The notes under the pieces are model-generated. The model did no database searches. It saw only the letters and a list, made by a program, of their open reading frames with translations, and was not told where the DNA came from. A DNA stretch of 64,000 nt from Clytia hemisphaerica. Its lineage: Eukaryota > Cnidaria > Hydrozoa > Leptothecata > Clytiidae. The position numbers and the translations under genes were made by a program. The stretch lies in NCBI GenBank assembly GCA_902728285.1, contig CACVBU010000865.1, positions 3,997,015 through 4,061,014 of the forward strand, read 5' to 3'. The stretch's first letter is position 1; each line of letters opens with the position of its first letter. Positions 23,556 to 34,576 of the stretch are shown here, in pieces.

Positions 23556-24981
23556 ATGTCAGATACCGAAGATGTGCCAGCAATATTGCCTAACAATGAA
23601 CTAGCCCTGGTGAAGCAAAGACTTTCATGTTACACAGAATGTATTATTGGAACGCGAAATTTTGTTCAAGAAATCACTCGCTCGATATTAGGTATTGAAA
23701 AAGCTATGGCGACTGTATCCAAACATGTCAATCAACTATCCGATTCTGAAGAGAGAGCTTTTGAAAATCTAAAAAGTTGTCGAGTGAAAATTATGAGAGT
23801 TTTTGCCAGGAGCCATGGTGTTGTTAAAGATATTGAGTGGCTAGCAGAAAGATTGCTAAAAAAACTTAGCAAAGTGAATGCTGGGGATAGCCAAGAGAAG
23901 AAAGAAGAGAAATATGCAAAGGCTATTGATGACTTTGAGGAAAATGTCAAAACTCGCCTAGAAGAAGTGCGAAACGTCTGTATGGAGTTTGATGAAATAT
24001 CAGAGAACGGTTTTGAGATAAACACTGCTATTGAAAAACTTAAGGACTCCGTTAGAGTCAAACAAATACAATTAAAAACGCAAATTGGTTCAGAGATAAC
24101 AAAGACAAGGATCTGTTATATCACTTCAGGAACAGGTAGTTACACTTTAGACCTGAACTTTCTTCTTTGTCCCTGTTGTTGAACAAAAAATCGACGAGTA
24201 GTTGAAAGTAGTTGATCTTAATTTCGCTTTAAAAAAGATTTAAAGAATTTTATAGCAGTGGAAAATAAAAACAGTGTAAAGTAAAGCTTACTATATGGCA
24301 AGCGTTTTGGTAGAAAATGTCTTTTTTTAGTGACAATAATACAAAACTGAATAAAAAAGCAAGCTTCTTCAATATTAACAAAAATTTTTTTTAATTTCAG
24401 CTGCCGTCATTGTTGCTTATTTAGCATTTAATGGTTATTTAAAATCAATAGCTTTAAATGTATTAAAGTCCGCAAATCTGGCTACTGCAGCAGAAAGTTT
24501 AGTTGCAGCTGAAGACATCCAATTGGAGGAAGCAACAACTAAAGGTACCTTATTTTCACAAGTGGCACAAGGGGTCTTTGCTGCAATCTCTGCTTCATCT
24601 TTGTCCTATGGCATAGGTGAACACTTGGTCGTCAAAGATATTCAACGACAGCTGAAGGAGGGTAATAAAATTATTGAATTGATTGCAGAGCACATTACAA
24701 AATTTGAAGAAAAGTATCTCGAAATTAAAGCATTAATCAAAGTCAAGAAAGAAAACATGGATGAAATCAAATACCAAATGCAGCATTGTCAAGCTGATGT
24801 GCGAAATGTCAAAGACTGCAATTTTGATGATGAGGAAATTGAAGACTTAAAAGAACATTTGAAAAGTCTGATCGCAGAATGTCAGGCCTACCAAAGAGTT
24901 AAGCTTGAATTTGACGTATCTACCGATGTTAAAGAAATTGCTGATTCCGTTGAACGAAATACTGTTTCGCATAATCCTTAA
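23556..24981 (+). CDS. Two-exon, 386-aa coiled-coil protein with a pair of hydrophobic segments
   Basis: Exon 1 is 23556-24135 (donor GTAGTT) and exon 2 is 24401-24981 (acceptor TTTAATTTCAG); the split codon joins in phase. The start is the first ATG of the frame, in good context (AAAAAATGTC). Residues 20-190 are predicted by eye as long amphipathic helices (heptads, many Glu/Lys). Residues ~194-216 (AVIVAYLAFNGYL) and ~244-266 (GVFAAISASSLSYGIG) are hydrophobic and separated by a short Ala/Glu-rich stretch. Residues 270-375 are again coiled coil (KVKKENMDEIKYQMQHCQAD). No signal peptide. The helix bundle with a central hydrophobic pair recalls apolipoprotein-L-like proteins and alpha-helical pore-formers. 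That is only an architectural resemblance, not a family call. Confidence 0.75.
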
Positions 24982-25059
24982 TTATCGCTCTTGCATGAGC
25001 TATTTTAAGGCATTTTATCTTAAATGGATAAACCTTTTAACAGAGCTCATTAATAAGCG

Positions 25060-25140
25060 AGCCAACTATTTGGTAGATTCACTGGATTGGAGGATTAGGA
25101 TTCAAGGATTCGGATTCGGATTCGGATTCAAGATTCGAAA
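25060..25140. repeat. GGATTC microsatellite
   Basis: Imperfect tandem GGATTC/GGATTCA units between 25085 and 25135, 3' of the coiled-coil gene. Confidence 0.7.
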
Positions 25141-25552
25141 AAAGCTTTGTAAAAAAAATGGAAAAAATATATTGACTTCAAACCAAAAGATTTTGAAAGA
25201 TTACCCAAAGACTGTTATCAAAATGGCGTGACATTAACGCTAATTTAGGAAATTCCCCTTGTAAAAACCTTACTTTTTACAGTTATTTTTTCTCATAAGT
25301 AATTTTCTACTTTTTCTTTATTTTGGCACGCGTCGTAAAGCGCTCGCTTCGATACTTGTAACGGCCTCGAGTTTAGAAGGTCGCTCTCTTACTTCAGTAG
25401 CTTATAAGATAATGTACATCATGAAATTTATTGAAGATATTGTTTGAATCTTTGAAGTTTACTTTCCTGATTTTCCTGAAAGAAATTAACATATACCCTG
25501 GTGACTTCTTAGAGAAGAAGCACTACCTTCTGTTTTTACACCCCTTTTTAGC

Positions 25553-26185
25553 TTTTTTAGGATTCAAAACACTCTAATGGCAATGTTTGGCTAGTTCCCA
25601 GTCCCCTTCATCCGTTGTATTAAGTTCAATTTCTAAACACCGGATCTTAAAGGGATCCTTCAGTTATTTTTTAAGTTATTTTCATATAATACGAAAACAT
25701 ATCTCTTTTCCTCTAAAAATAACTGGAGGATCTCTTTAAGAACTGAAATGTCAATGATTAATTGTGGACAATTTTTTGATCAAATGGGCGTGGCCTTGGC
25801 GCTAATTTGAAAAATTCCCCTTTTTAGGATTCAAAACACTCAAATAGAAAAGTTTAGCTAGTTCCCAGAATCCTCGTTTTATTTTGATCAATTTTAAAAC
25901 ACCGGATCTTAAGAGCTGACATGTCAATGATTAATTGTGGACAAAATTTCTTGACCAAATGGGCGTGGCCTTGACGCTAATTTGGAAAATTCCCCTTTTT
26001 AGGATTCAAAACAATCAAATAGAAAAGTTTTGGCTAGTTCCCAGAATCCTCGTTGTATTTTGTATCGTATAATTGTATTTTGATCAATTCCTAAACACCG
26101 GATCTTTAGAACTGACATGTCAATGATTGAATTTATTGAGAAGATGATGACGTCATCGTTTAAAAAAACCTTTTTCGTGAATTGC
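25553..26185. repeat. Three tandem degenerate copies of a ~175-270-bp unit
   Basis: The unit starts TTTTTAGGATTCAAAACA and recurs at about 25555, 25826 and 25999. Later landmarks repeat in the same order: GGCTAGTTCCCAG, AAACACCGGATCTT, CTGACATGTCAATGATT and AAATGGGCGTGGCCTTG. The first copy is longer because it has an extra segment. The array abuts the retrotransposon's target site and ends in GATGACGTCATC. Confidence 0.75.
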
Positions 26186-26193
26186 TTCCCCTC

Positions 26194-26356
26194 TGTGATG
26201 GACGAACTTTGTACTTTCGATTTTGTGTTTTGATCACGTGACTATTAGGGTCACGTGGGCCTATAAATTCTTTTGTATTTTGATTTTACACTCACTTAGT
26301 ATTTAGACGTCGAATAGAACGGAACAAAAAGTAAATACAGTCCGTGATCTACCACA
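26194..26356 (+). repeat. 5' LTR (163 bp)
   Basis: By eye it is identical over its full length to the copy at 33393-33555. It contains a TATA-like box (CCTATAAATTC near 26260) and two closely spaced CACGTG E-boxes (TCACGTGACTATTAGGGTCA region), likely promoter elements. BEL LTRs are usually longer, so this is a compact one. Confidence 0.95.
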
Positions 26357-26775
26357 ATGGTCCTACGACCGGATGAAAAAATAGAAAATAAATAAAAAGA
26401 AAATAGAATAGAAAAAGAAATCAAATAAAAAGAGAATTATTTGGTTATTGGAATAGAAAACTTTGTTTTGAAATTTGGAGTGGTTTGATTTATAGACTCC
26501 CCCTTGGATGTATATTTTGTGGAGAGTATGAAATTGTTGAATTTTTGATTTATCTGGAATTGAAATGTTCAAAGTTTTGGTATTTGAAATTGTTGATTTA
26601 CTGGATAAAGAGAAATTTGTTTGGTGTTGCTGATTGATTACACCTATCTGGAAATTGAAATATTCAAAGAGATTGAAATTTGAAATTGTTGATTTCTAGA
26701 GTCAGAGAATTTTTTTACGAACTGTTTTGTCGAGAAATTGCTGAAGTAAGTACCCCCCACCTCTGTTGAAACACG

Positions 26776-27951
26776 ATGGCTGAGCAAAATTTAAAGAGAA
26801 TGAAACGCAGACGCACTGCAAACAAGAATGTATTGACAGGACTTTTGGTGAAAGCAAAGGATGGGCTCCAAAAGGAATATGATGACGATTTGAAAGTCGA
26901 ATTGCAAACATTATTGAGAACTATTCAGGAACAAGAGGCAACAGTGAAAGCCTTAGACAATGACATTTTAAATTTAATCGAAGATGATGACGAATTAGAG
27001 ACAGATTTGAAAACATCCGTCGATTTCGGAATTGATGTTACGACGGGAATCACAAAGATAATTAACTTCTTGAAGAAAAATAGTATTGATACGTTGAGCT
27101 CGAGCAGTGGGAGTAGTAGTGGTAGGAAAGCGACGACAAAGCTTCCTAAATTAACTTTACAAAAATTTAACGGAGACTCTCTGAAGTGGAAACCGTTCCT
27201 TGATTCTTTCAACATAGCGGTCGGAGAAAATGATGAATTGTCAGGAGTGGAAAAAATGAACTATTTGAAATCCCTCCTCACAGAAAAAGCCGAACAAACC
27301 ATCTCGGGACTTGCACTTTCGAACGAAAATTATCCTATAGCAATGAAACTCTTAGAAGAACGATTTGGAGACGAGCAAATTATTATCTCGTCCCACATGA
27401 ACAATCTGTTAGTGTTAGAATTACCCAAAATTATGAACGTGAAAGACACTATTGGGTTGAGAATTCTTTACGATACGGCGGAATCACAAATTAGAAGCCT
27501 TCAAGCATTTGGTCTACTCGTGAAAAACTATGGACCTTTACTCGTACCAGTTATTCTTTCGAAATTACCGGACAGTTTGAAACTTATTATCAGCCAAAAG
27601 TCAGATTCAGACATTTGGGACGCAGAGAACATTTTGAAAGTTTTGCAAAAGGAAATTCTTGCACGTGAAAAACTTAACACTATTGGAGAAACTGTGTCAG
27701 ATTTCGGTGAATTTGCAGGCTTCCACGTTGGCGGAGGTGAATCGAGAAAAAGTTCGTGTACTTTTTGTGATGGGAAACACAAATCCCACAATTGTCGAAC
27801 GGTGTCAAATGTTGAAGCGAGAAAGCAAATAATGCCTATGCTTTGTTTGTTTAGAGAAAGGTCATTTATCGAAAAACTGTCGGAGAAATTTTACATGCTT
27901 CAAATGCGGAAAGAAACACCATACATCCTTGTGTTTTGGAAAAAAGACTGA
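26776..27951 (+). pseudogene. BEL gag with an interrupted zinc-knuckle region
   Basis: The open frame starts at ATG 26776. Residues 1-110 are coiled coil with a Ser/Gly linker. Residues ~120-300 contain KLTLQKFNGDSLKWKPFLDS, the signature start of the DUF1759 gag domain of BEL elements. A first Cys-His knuckle (CTFCDGKHKSHNC, C-x2-C-x3-H-x4-C) is in frame near 27760. Two more knuckles (a CLEKGH and a CGKKHH core) lie just downstream in a different frame, so a frameshift falls at about 27815-27845 and the remaining residues to the stop are out of register. The downstream frame continues as the pol part. BEL normally has gag-pol in a single frame, so this break should be disabling. Confidence 0.9.
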
Positions 27952-29573
27952 GAGGACCGAGATTAAGCCAGCTGCGGATACAGGGGATCAGGGTACCGAA
28001 AAAGCAAATGATGACAAAACTGAAAGAACTGAGACAGCTGAAAACACAACTTCAACCGTTACAGGTATCGATTTAGAAACTGTTAATTTACTCTCCAACT
28101 CTGATCAAGTTTTGTTGCAAACAGCAGAAGCAGTTATTTTTTCCAAGGGGGTAGAGACAAACTGTAGAATTTTATTTGACTTGGGATCTCAATTATCCTA
28201 TATCACTCCAGAAGCCAGGAATGCTTTGAATTTGGAAACCACCGACACAAAGCGTCTTAGTATCAAGGTGTTTGGGGGTTCGCATTCCGTGAAAGAACTA
28301 GATAGAGTTGAATTTACTGTGAAAGCCAAGTTTGGTCATGACAACGTGAATGTGTCTGCTTTTGTGAATGAAGTCTGTAAGCCTCTTAGTGGACAGAATA
28401 TTGACTTAGCCAAATCGGAATTTTCCCACCTTCAAGGTTTGAGTTTAGCAGATGGGGGAAGTGGCAAAAAGAAAATTGACATTTTGATAGGGGCGGACAA
28501 TTATTGGAAATTTTTCAAATCGGGTGTAGTTCAAGGAGAAAATGGAGGGCCAGTGGCTTCAAGCTCAATTTTGGGATTTATTTTGAGTGGACCGATTAAT
28601 AATTCGAACAATGCTTTAGAAACCAATTCTACAATGATTGAAACCTTTTCTTTGAAAGTCGCTGTTGAAGAGGAGAAAAATTTATTGAAAGAATTCAAAA
28701 GGTTCAACGATTTAGAAACAATAGGCATTGTAGAAAATGAGAAAGATTGTGTACTTGAGGAATTTGAGAAGTCTATTGAATTCAAAAACAATAGATATGA
28801 AGTGCGGCTTCCTTTTAAAGAAAATCGTTTACAGCTGAATGACAATTATGAACTTAGTCGAAAACGTCTCTATTCAAATTGGAACAAACTGAAAAACAAT
28901 GAAAGTCTTTTGAAAGATTACAATGAAATTTTCCAGCAGCAACTAAAAGATGGAATAATAGAGAGGGCGGGACATGAAAAGCCAAATGAAGTTCATTATT
29001 TGCCGCACCATGGTGTTGAGAACAAAAGCTCAACGACCACTAAATTACGTATTGTTTTCGATGCTAGTGCAAAGACACATGGCTCTCCTTCGCTGAACCA
29101 AAGTCTCCACACTGGACTCTCACTTACACCCTCCCTTTTCGGGGTTTTACTTCGTTTTCGCTCGCACAATGTAGCCCTGACTGGCGATATAGAAAAAGCG
29201 TTTCACCAGATTTCAATCCACCCAGATGACAGAGAGAAATTGTACTGATGAGCCTGAGCTCACTTCGAAATTTTTAGAATCAATCCACGTAGACGATTTA
29301 ACTACTGGGGCTGAAAGCGAATCATCTGCCTTTGAATTTTACGATAACTGTAAAACAAAACTGAAAGAGGGTGGATTCAACTTGAGAAAATTTAAATCCA
29401 ACTCCAAAAATCTAGAAAGTTGGATAGTGAAAGACTTTGGATCGAATGAATTAGAAAAGGGAGAACAAACGAAGGTACTCGGAGTTTCGTGGAACAAACA
29501 CAGGAAAAAAATTTCGATTTCCAAGGTTGGAAATTCAATATTTTTGGGTTGGAAATTTTGGTTTTATAATTGA
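27929..29573 (+). pseudogene. BEL pol, protease and reverse transcriptase part, internally deleted
   Basis: After the gag knuckles, a Lys/Glu/Thr-rich linker leads to the A17-type protease (LFDLGSQLSYIT near 28180, where the usual D-S-G is D-L-G). RT begins with LRIVFDASAKTHGSPSLN and GDIEKAFHQISIHPDD near 29050-29230. The frame then stops at 29248. The next frame resumes directly at the catalytic-aspartate block IHVDDLTTG (29283; Y of the usual YVDD is H). The stretch that normally separates these blocks, about 80-90 residues of the palm, is absent. The downstream thumb region runs to the insertion at 29515. This is defective as a polymerase. Frame breaks are seen directly; the size of the loss is inferred from the usual family spacing. 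Confidence 0.88.
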
Positions 29574-31087
29574 AGGTTGGATATTTGAGCGATTACCTTA
29601 AGCTGATTTGGAAAACGTAAATTACCCATAGGTTTTGTAGAATAAACCAATGCCCTTGAAAAATCAAGTGAAAAAAACCCTGTAGAAATGACAATTTTCC
29701 AAGGCTGGTTGGAAAACATGACTTTTTGGGTGGGAAATTTTTATTTTCCAAACAGTTTGGGAATTAAAAAAAAAGGTCTAAAATCGATGTGAAAATACAT
29801 ATTTTTGTAAATTTGATACCTCAAGTTGAAAAACTAGACTTTTTAGGTCGGAAATTTGTGTTTCTCCCAAACAGTTTGGAAATCGTTAAAAATCCATGTG
29901 GAAATTACATTTTTCTAAGATTGAGACCTTTCTTGGAAAACTAGACTTTTTGGTTGGAAATTTGTGTTTCTCCAACAGTTTGGAAGACGTTAAAAATCCA
30001 TGTGGAAATTACATTTTTGTGAAATTGAAACTCTTTCGATTGGAAAACTAGACTTTTTGGGTTGGAAATTTGTGTTTCTCCAAACAGTTTGGAAAACGTT
30101 AAAAATCCATGTGGAAAATACATTTTTGTGAAATTGAAACTCTTTCGATTGGAAAACTAGACTTTTTGGGTTGGAAATTTGTGTTTTTCCAAACAGTTTG
30201 GAAAACGTTAAAAATCCATGTGGAAATTACGTTTTTCTAACCATTTTCTGCGCATGTCCTTGAAAACCCAACAATTTTTTTCGCTCAAACTGTTTTTTGA
30301 TATATTAGCTAACCTATTAGGATATGTGAGCTATAATGTCCGTCAGGTGAGGCTTCGGAGGCTTCCCCTCGGTCAATCGCAGTGAGTTCGCACAGTGAAG
30401 CACATAGGGTACTTGTGTCATAGTTTCAAATAGCGCCCTGCTGAGCTGTGTGAGTGATCTAAGATCAACCACGTATCTGTGCGAACAATAACGAGAGATT
30501 GACCGGGAGCCATCGAGCCTAGGCTAGCGAGTGACTGTTCACAAAAACAAAAACCTTGTTTAAGATCTCTTTTCCACATCTCTGCCATCACTTTTTGGAT
30601 TTTGGCTTTTTTCAACGTGAATTTTAAAAAATTCCAACCTTGTTAAAATTTGGATGTGTGGCTTTTTTCAACGTGAATTTTTAAAAAATTCCAACCTTGT
30701 TAAATTTGGATTTTGGCTTTTTCAACCCCGATTTTCGAAAATTCCAAACCTTGTTTAGCTTGGATTTTGGCTTTTTTTCCAACTGAATTTTAAAAATTCC
30801 AACCTTGTTAAATTTGGATTTTGCTTTTTTTCCAACCTGGATTTACGAAAATTCCAACCTTGTTAAATTTGGATTTGGCTTTTTTTCAACCTGGATTTAC
30901 GAAAATTCCAACCTTGTTAAATTTGGATTTTGGCTTTTTTCAACCTGGATTTACGAAAATTCCAAGCCATGGAAAATGCAAAATTTTCAACCTTGGAGAA
31001 TGTCCCACATTTTCAGGTTGGATTTTCCATTGGATTTTATCTTTTTTCCAACTAAGAAAACTTGAAATTTCCAACCTTGGAAATCGA
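29515..31087. mobile_element. TIR element inserted in BEL pol, built of two tandem arrays
   Basis: The termini TTTCGATTTCCAAGGTTGG and its inverse (CCAACCTTGGAAATCGAAA) match perfectly for over 20 bp. The left half is a ~105-110-bp tandem array (the CCATGTGG landmark at 29894, 29998, 30107 and 30216). The right half is a ~55-65-bp array built on TTCCAACCTTGTTAAATTTG. A ~350-bp single-copy core (30240-30600) lies between them. No transposase. The BEL reading frame resumes right after it. Confidence 0.8.
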
Positions 31088-31594
31088 AAATTTGTTCCTG
31101 TGAAAGCAGATGATAAACTTTGTTTCGATTTCGATGAACTTTTACAAAATCAAATTGAGCCATTAACGAAACGAAATGTTATGCATTTTATCGCTTCAAT
31201 TTACGACCCTCTCGGGCTGATAAACCCAGTCGTGGTAACAATGAAATGCTTCTTGAAGGAACTGTTTAAAGAGAAGCTTGGTTGGGACGACCCCCTACCC
31301 GAAACCTTGAAGAGTAGATGGATTTCTATTTTGAAGGGCCTTGAGAACTGTAAAATTGAAATTGACAGACTGTACTCTTTGAAAGAATTTGAAGACCCAT
31401 TCGTTAACGTACAATTACACGGGTTTTCTGATGCATCAAAAGTCGCTTTTGGTGCAAGTATGTATTTGAGATTCGTTTACAACTCTGGAAAAATCAAAGT
31501 TGTTTTGATTGCGGGAAAATCTAGAGTCAAAACCAAACAAAGTGAAAAGTATTCCCCGCTTAGAACTTTGGGAACTTTATTTGATTTCACGTTT

Positions 31595-31682
31595 NNNNNN
31601 NNNNNNNNNNNNNNNNNNNNNNNNNNNNNNNNNNNNNNNNNNNNNNNNNNNNNNNNNNNNNNNNNNNNNNNNNNNNNNNNNN
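31595..31682. other. Assembly gap (88 N)
   Basis: Undetermined bases between the RNase H and integrase coding parts. More sequence than 88 bp of coding is missing here for a normal BEL element, so either the gap size is nominal or there is another deletion. Confidence 0.97.
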
Positions 31683-32036
31683 TAAATGCTAAACCATACG
31701 CTTATCCAGAACCACCTTCACTTCCGGTAGATCGAGTAACCGGAACGACAGCCTTCAAAAACGTTGGTCTTGATTACGCAGGACCTCTTCATGTTAAGAA
31801 CGTTTTCGGAGATGATGAGGAATTATACAAAGCTTGGATCTCGGTTGCTACCTGTACCAGTAGCCGAGGAGTTCACCTCGACATTGCAGCAGACGCTTCG
31901 GCTGATGAATGTGTGGAGATTTTACGACGTTTGATTGCACGACACGGTGCACCCGACATAGTACGTTCTGACAATGGGACTAATTTTGTCAGTGAAACTG
32001 TACAGAACTTTGCATCATCTCGAAATATAGACTGCT

Positions 32037-32672
32037 CCACGGGATTGGAGGTCAAAATCCTTGCAACGTTACAAATCATTTTCAGAAGCTCGTTTTGGGC
32101 TCAAACGAAGCGTAAAACTAATTAGAATAAGATTTAGTCTAGACAGATGTTTTTTCATTTTGAAATTTTGCGTTATTCGCAATAATCCTCAGGGCGCTTT
32201 TGATGACGTCATAAAAATTGAATTCCAAATAATTGATAGAATCATCAAATAATTCAAACTTCACCAAAGCATTTTCTATGCAAATCTTAAAAACATTTCA
32301 AAAAATTTTCAAAATCTTGATGACGTCGCATTTTTTAAGGTTTTAGTTTTTAGCTGAAAGTGATGACGTCATCAAATTTTATTGAAATTTTTTTCTAATC
32401 CTAAAAACATTAATAATATGCATCTTTGGTCAAAATTTGAAATTATTTTGATAATTCTATCAAAAGTTATTGGGATTTCAATTTTCATGTCATCAAAATA
32501 GCGCAAAATTGAGGATTTTTGCGAATTACGCAAAATTTCAAAATGAAAAAACATCTGCCTAGACTGAATCCTATTCTACTTCGTCATACGCTTCGTTTAA
32601 GCCCAAAATGAGCTTCTGAAAATGATTTGTAACGTTGCAAGCATTGTGACCCCGCCTTAATCCCCTTGAGTG
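32037..32672. mobile_element. TIR element with ~130-bp arms inserted in the BEL integrase
   Basis: The left arm includes CTTGCAACGTTACAAATCAT, AAACGAAGCGTA and GCAGATGTTTTTTCATTTTG-like sequence. The right arm is its inverse, with about 10% mismatches. The interior has several TGACGTCA-type palindromes (32200, 32322 and 32361). Outermost bases (CCAC..GGGATT) are less certain, so the boundary may move by about 20 bp. Confidence 0.75.
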
Positions 32673-33392
32673 GAAATTCAGTATTGAAGCTGCCCCCTGG
32701 ATGGGTGGTTTTTGGGAGCGTTTAGTGCAATCAGTCAAACGCCCATTGAGAAAGGTATTATCAAATTCTACCTTACGATTTAATGAATTATTGACAGTAT
32801 TAATGGAAATCGAAGTAATGATCAACAACCGACCTTTAACATACGTCTATCCAGAAATGGAAGAAGCTTTAACGCCCAATCACCTCATCTTTGGAAGAAG
32901 AATCAACACGGTTGCCGAGAAACTTGGGGAACGAACGGCCCAAGTCGAAAAGCGTGTACAATATCTAGAAACTTTGTTAGAACACTTTTGGAACAGGTGG
33001 AACAAGGAGTATTTGACTGAATTAAGAGAACACTGGAAACGAAACGTATGAAACGAAACCTATTACCAAAGTAAATGACATTGTTTTATTATGGATGATA
33101 AGTTAGCCCCGCTCCAAATGGAGGTTGGAATTATTGAGAAACTTTATACCGCAATGATGGTCAAATTGTCTGCAACTGTTAGAATGTTACCGAGACTGGA
33201 CGTATTTCGTACTTTGCGGCGACCATTAAATAAACTTATACCACTTGAAGTCTCGGACGAAGAAGACGAAATTCATAGACGTGAGATCAAATTCGTGGAC
33301 GAAGAAAAGATGAAATTTATTTTACCATACACTCCCGGACACTAGACTGGAAATAGGGTTTATTTTATACGATTTTATTATTTGGTGGGGAG

Positions 33393-33555
33393 TGTGATGG
33401 ACGAACTTTGTACTTTCGATTTTGTGTTTTGATCACGTGACTATTAGGGTCACGTGGGCCTATAAATTCTTTTGTATTTTGATTTTACACTCACTTAGTA
33501 TTTAGACGTCGAATAGAACGGAACAAAAAGTAAATACAGTCCGTGATCTACCACA
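33393..33555 (+). repeat. 3' LTR (163 bp)
   Basis: Identical by eye to the 5' LTR and followed by the target duplication CCCTC at 33556-33560. A purine-rich tract (GGTGGGGAG) immediately precedes it, a fitting second-strand primer. Confidence 0.95.
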
Positions 33556-33589
33556 CCCTCAATAATATACATCTCTCTGATCTCTGGTG

Positions 33590-33945
33590 AAAATTTCAAA
33601 GAAGAAATTTTGGCTGGAATTTAATTTGGCAGATGGCCGAAAAGTCTTTTCAGAGGGAATTCAATTTGGCGGTTAACTTTTGAAAAATTAAATTTGGCGA
33701 GAATTTAATTTGGCGGACGAAGGACATTTTTGTCCAAAAAAAAAAGGTATTAAAAAGGAAAAACCTGTTTTAAAGCCTGAAAGAGCTGACATTTCCTTTG
33801 GCGAATCAACGATTTTTTTAATTTAGGCGAGAGCTTAATTTGGCGAATGACCTAAAAAAATAATTTTGGTGGGAACTAAATTCGGCGAATTTCGAGTTCG
33901 CTCGCCAATTTCGCCAAAATAAGTTCCCTTAAGGTATTTTGCAAT
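33590..33945. repeat. CCTTAAGGG-type repeat copy
   Basis: Repeated AATTTAATTTGGCGGA-like motifs end at GTTCCCTTAAGGTATTT near 33925. It lies 35 bp from the retrotransposon's 3' LTR, in the pre-insertion locus. Confidence 0.65.
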
Positions 33946-34576
33946 TTTGGCGCTTTTGGATTGTTATACTATAGACAATAATAGTCGTAATATTTGAGAA
34001 AAAAGGGAAATTCCTACGAAATCTTATAACCACAAACGATTTGGAAGTGCTCTAAATTAGGTTGAAAGGGGAGAGTTTTAACTATGAGTTTTAACGCTAC
34101 TAGGAGTTTAGGATCTAAGGATCCAAAAATTCAAGAATGGTCCAATTTTTAGGGCTCAGAATTTAGCCTGTAAGTCTATAAAGCCCTCCTGAATTGAAAT
34201 ACTCGAATAAATTTACCAAGCCCAAAAGTGACTTTCTCGCCCGAACTCCAAATTTCGAAAAACGAGGAAATAAGATAAATTCTAAATAGATTTTGACCAT
34301 GGTTGTTGGTGTAAGTGCGGTGTATATATAGATGGAAGCCCAAATGCACAAAATTATCGCAACGCAAACCTAGGTTTGCGATCCGTAAACCTAGGTTTAA
34401 GCTTTAGGGCTTTTTACTAAGGTTTACATCACTAACTAATCAATGAACATCCTTCCCTGAACCTCTTTTTCATTCTTATGACTTTGAGTACTGATCTGGT
34501 CAGTAATTTCAACAATATTAAATGGCTATATGCTATTATTCAAAACCACTCACATAGTCGAACCATTGAGTTTAAA

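Larger units (their letters stand above)
31088..33345 (+). pseudogene. BEL pol remainder: RNase H, integrase and C-terminal domain
   Basis: 31088-31594 encodes the RT connection and RNase H (IASIYDPLGLINPVVV and LHGFSDASKVAFGASMYLR, with the RNase H aspartate in FSDAS). An 88-N gap follows. Integrase then gives VGLDYAGPL (first D), SDNGTNFVSE (second D) and, after an inserted TIR element at about 32037-32672, APWMGGFWERLV (the E of DDE). The C-terminal DUF5641-like region (NDIVLL and RMLPRLDVFRTLRRPLNKLI) is split by a stop and frameshift near 33048-33095. The last stop is at 33345. Confidence 0.88.
26194..33555 (+). mobile_element. BEL/Pao LTR retrotransposon, defective, with identical LTRs
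   Basis: A 7.4-kb element flanked by CCCTC on both sides (26189-26193 and 33556-33560). The LTRs start TG and end CA. The order gag, protease (A17-like), RT, RNase H, integrase is BEL/Pao. A primer-binding site begins one base after the 5' LTR (TGGTCCTACGACCGGA at 26358), close to the complement of a tRNA-Tyr 3' end. A purine tract (GGTGGGGAG) precedes the 3' LTR. The interior is broken by a gag frameshift, an RT deletion, two TIR insertions (29515-31087 and about 32037-32672), an 88-N gap and a late frameshift. Confidence 0.93.

Noticed and set aside
23556-24981. Calling the coiled-coil protein a pore-forming toxin
   Set aside because: Only overall layout suggests it; no signal peptide, no family motif and many non-toxin coiled-coil proteins have similar segments.
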